In this document: positions 19,350-21,000 of the stretch, in pieces
Position numbering within the stretch: the stretch's first letter is position 1
How the letters are laid out: every line of letters begins with the position of its first letter
DNA from: Sphacelaria rigidula
Lineage: Eukaryota > Phaeophyceae > Sphacelariales
Assembly (NCBI GenBank): GCA_964200075.2
Contig: CAXNAA020000475.1
Location: forward strand, 1 to 21,000
DNA length: 21,000 nucleotides
Direction: 5' to 3'
Notes under the pieces: generated by a model
Database searches by the model: none
Told to the model about the DNA's origin: nothing
Seen by the model: the letters and a program-made list of their open reading frames with translations, nothing else
Translations under genes and position numbers: made by a program

Positions 19350-19745
19350 AATCGGCTACTCAGTATTTTCGAAAAGGCATACTTTGAGTACTCAAAATTT
19401 GAGTAGAGTATTTGACGCCGTACTCAACCTACTCACAATTTGAGTAAAGTGTTGAGGTCATACTCAAGTGATACTCTATACTCAAGTATTAGTGAGATGG
19501 CTTACTCAATGTTTGAGTAGAGTATTGGAGGTCGTACTCGATCTACTCAAAACCTGAGAGGAGTATTTGAGGCCGTACTGGACCTACTCAAAACTTGAGT
19601 GTAGTATTTGAGGTCATATTCAATCTACTCAAAACTTGAAGAGAGTACTTGAGGTCATACTCCATCTACCCAAAGTTTGAGTAGAGTATTTGAGGTCATG
19701 CCCAATCTACCAGAAAGTTGGGTAGATTATCTGAGGCCGGACCCG
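19350..19745 (+). repeat. 41-bp palindromic minisatellite, block 1
   Basis: The unit is approximately GTATTTGAGGTCATACTCAA followed by TCTACTCAAAACTTGAGTAGA, about 41 bp. Five clean successive units run from about 19523 to 19727, with more diverged ones before. Each unit contains the imperfect palindrome CTACTCAAA-n-TTTGAGTAG. The last unit already shows the block 2 form (TACC...GGGTA). Confidence 0.85.
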
Positions 19746-19980
19746 ATGTACCACCGCTGACTCTCCCATGGAGGAGTCACATGTGCGACCAGTAGAGTCG
19801 TTCATTTTGATGAAACCCACCCGACAAGCTGTCTAGTCGATTACTCAATGATGATGAGTAGCGCTCTGTACTGAAAGTGATATAGGAGGGGTTGAGAGGT
19901 ATCAAGTATGTACTGCCATGGGTGGAGCCAGGTGAGCTGGGTCAGGTCGGTTCACGCACCTGCACGTTTTTTTTTTTTTT

Positions 19981-20100
19981 GATGGCCATCATTCGCTCAT
20001 ACACCGATTGTAGCCTGATACGTACCGTCACTCATCTAATTGATGGCCATCGTTCGCCCATGTATTCAACGTAGTCTGTGAAGTGACGTCAAGAAGTCGC
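19981..20100 (+). repeat. 61-bp tandem duplication between minisatellite blocks
   Basis: GATGGCCATCATTCGCTCAT at 19981 recurs as GATGGCCATCGTTCGCCCAT at 20042, followed by GATTGTAG-CTG / AACGTAGTCTG in the two copies. A T13 run precedes the first copy. GATGGCCATC is itself nearly palindromic. Confidence 0.65.
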
Positions 20101-20120
20101 CGACGGTCACGGTTGCTCAT

Positions 20121-20475
20121 CATACCCAAGTGATACTCTATACTCGAGTATTACTGAGAGTGCTTACTCAATACTTTGGAGTATTTGAGTCGAGTTTTTA
20201 CTTTGAGGCCGTACCCGATCTATCCAAAATCTGGGTACAGCCGTTGACGCCGTACTCAACCTACCCAACATTTGGGTACAGTATTCGAGGCCGAACCCGA
20301 AATGCCCAAAATGCAGGTATTGGTGAGAGTACTCACGCAATATTTGGGTGGAGTGTTTGAGGTCGTACCCAGTCTATCCAGAAATTTGGGTAGAGTATTT
20401 GACGCAGTATTCAATCTACCCAAACTTTTGGTGGGGTATTTATAGCCGTACGGAACCTACCCAAACCTTGGATAA
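20121..20475 (+). repeat. Palindromic minisatellite, block 2 (TACCCA/TGGGTA form)
   Basis: It opens with CATACCCAAGTGATACTCTA, a near copy of CATACTCAAGTGATACTCTA at 19458. It continues with diverged units of about 41 bp whose palindrome is now TACCCAAA-n-TTTGGGTA rather than TACTCAAA-n-TTTGAGTA. It shares the GTATTTGAGG-CGTAC core with block 1. Confidence 0.8.
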
Positions 20476-20541
20476 AGTAAAGTGCCCGAGTATTTCACCC
20501 GAGTATTCAAAAATACGTACCCAACCCGACCTGCCCTTTGA

Positions 20542-20905
20542 GCACTTGAAAAAATGTTCAACCCCAGAATGTCCGTGGTGTGGAATTGTATGTGGGGTCT
20601 GAATAGGGAGGGCGTCACCTTGACGCACGATTTCTACATGTCGAAGATGTAGCCTAAAATCAAGTGTATCCGAAGAAACGAAAAAATCGGAGAATGACCC
20701 ATTTGTGCAGGGTTTGAGGGTAAGTTTGAGGAGCACTTAAGAAAAAGATTCAACCCTGGAATGTGTCAAGTGTACGTGGCCTCCGGGTAGGGAGGGCGTC
20801 ACCTTAACGCACGAGTTCTCCATGTCAAGGATGTATTCTACAATCAGGTGTATCCGAAGAAACGAAGAAAAGTGGGCTATGGTCCGTAAATGTCGTCGAA
20901 CAGTG
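20542..20905 (+). repeat. About 191-bp tandem duplication
   Basis: GCACTTGAAAAAATGTTCAA (20542) and GCACTTAAGAAAAAGATTCA (20733) begin two direct copies. Both contain AGGGAGGGCGTCACCTT-ACG then CACGA, TCTAC or TCTCC then ATGTC, and GTGTATCCGAAGAAACGAA. The two copies are similar enough to be read by eye along most of their length. Confidence 0.8.
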
Positions 20906-20928
20906 TGGATACTTTTCGGGGGCTAACA

Positions 20929-20955
20929 CCCCCCCCCCCCCACCCACCCCCCCAC
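20929..20955. repeat. C-rich homopolymer tract
   Basis: A C13 run is followed by CACCCACCCCCCCAC. Such tracts are error-prone in sequencing and assembly. Confidence 0.8.
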
Positions 20956-21000
20956 AGCACAAAACCGCCAGCACAATCCAGCAGGTAAGGGCCACTCACG

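Overview
This window looks like nuclear DNA from a eukaryote with intron-containing genes and many repeats. The best guess is a brown alga (Ectocarpus-like stramenopile). That guess is inference only: it rests on the abundant GTAC / TACTGTAC-type words, CAA/CAG and other microsatellites, large introns and many short dispersed repeats. A run of ten Ns (18249-18258) shows it is a scaffold of a draft assembly. No operons, Shine-Dalgarno-led gene strings or CRISPR arrays are present, and nearly all open frames of 60-150 codons look like chance frames.

Only one protein gene is well supported. Two plus-strand exons (11786-11974 and 12660-about 13239) encode the start of an inositol-polyphosphate 5-phosphatase (IPPc / endonuclease-exonuclease-phosphatase fold). 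Removing a 685-bp intron joins the exons in phase 0 and restores the family motif GLQE, with its metal-binding Glu as the first residue of exon 2. The later catalytic motifs were not found in the window. A second coding-like stretch on the minus strand (about 7200 to 6823) is broken by one in-frame stop and is unrecognised.

The rest is repeats. Positions 1-4380 hold no recognised gene, and 1751-4380 is rich in GTAC words. A tRNA-like pol III promoter pair (box A 4997-5007, box B 5041-5049) suggests a SINE head. A roughly 620-660 bp dispersed repeat is present twice (5261-5885 and 13801-14465), and each copy is followed by a related fold-back element. A diverged 40-bp minisatellite fills 6361-6800. 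Positions 9069-10381 form a complete non-autonomous hAT-like DNA transposon with 17-bp terminal inverted repeats and an 8-bp (7/8) target-site duplication.

From 14.7 to 17.7 kb there is a cluster of fold-back (inverted-repeat) elements sharing one core and one apical stem-loop. The cleanest is a hairpin of about 275 bp (17142-17416). Other dispersed or tandem pairs lie at 15673/16080 and 16850/18385. The right end (19350-20475) is a 41-bp palindromic minisatellite whose two arms seem to change together between sub-blocks. It is followed by a 191-bp tandem duplication (20542-20905).

No complete multi-gene system was seen. The most notable items are the hAT-like element, the nested fold-back family and the covarying palindromic minisatellite.
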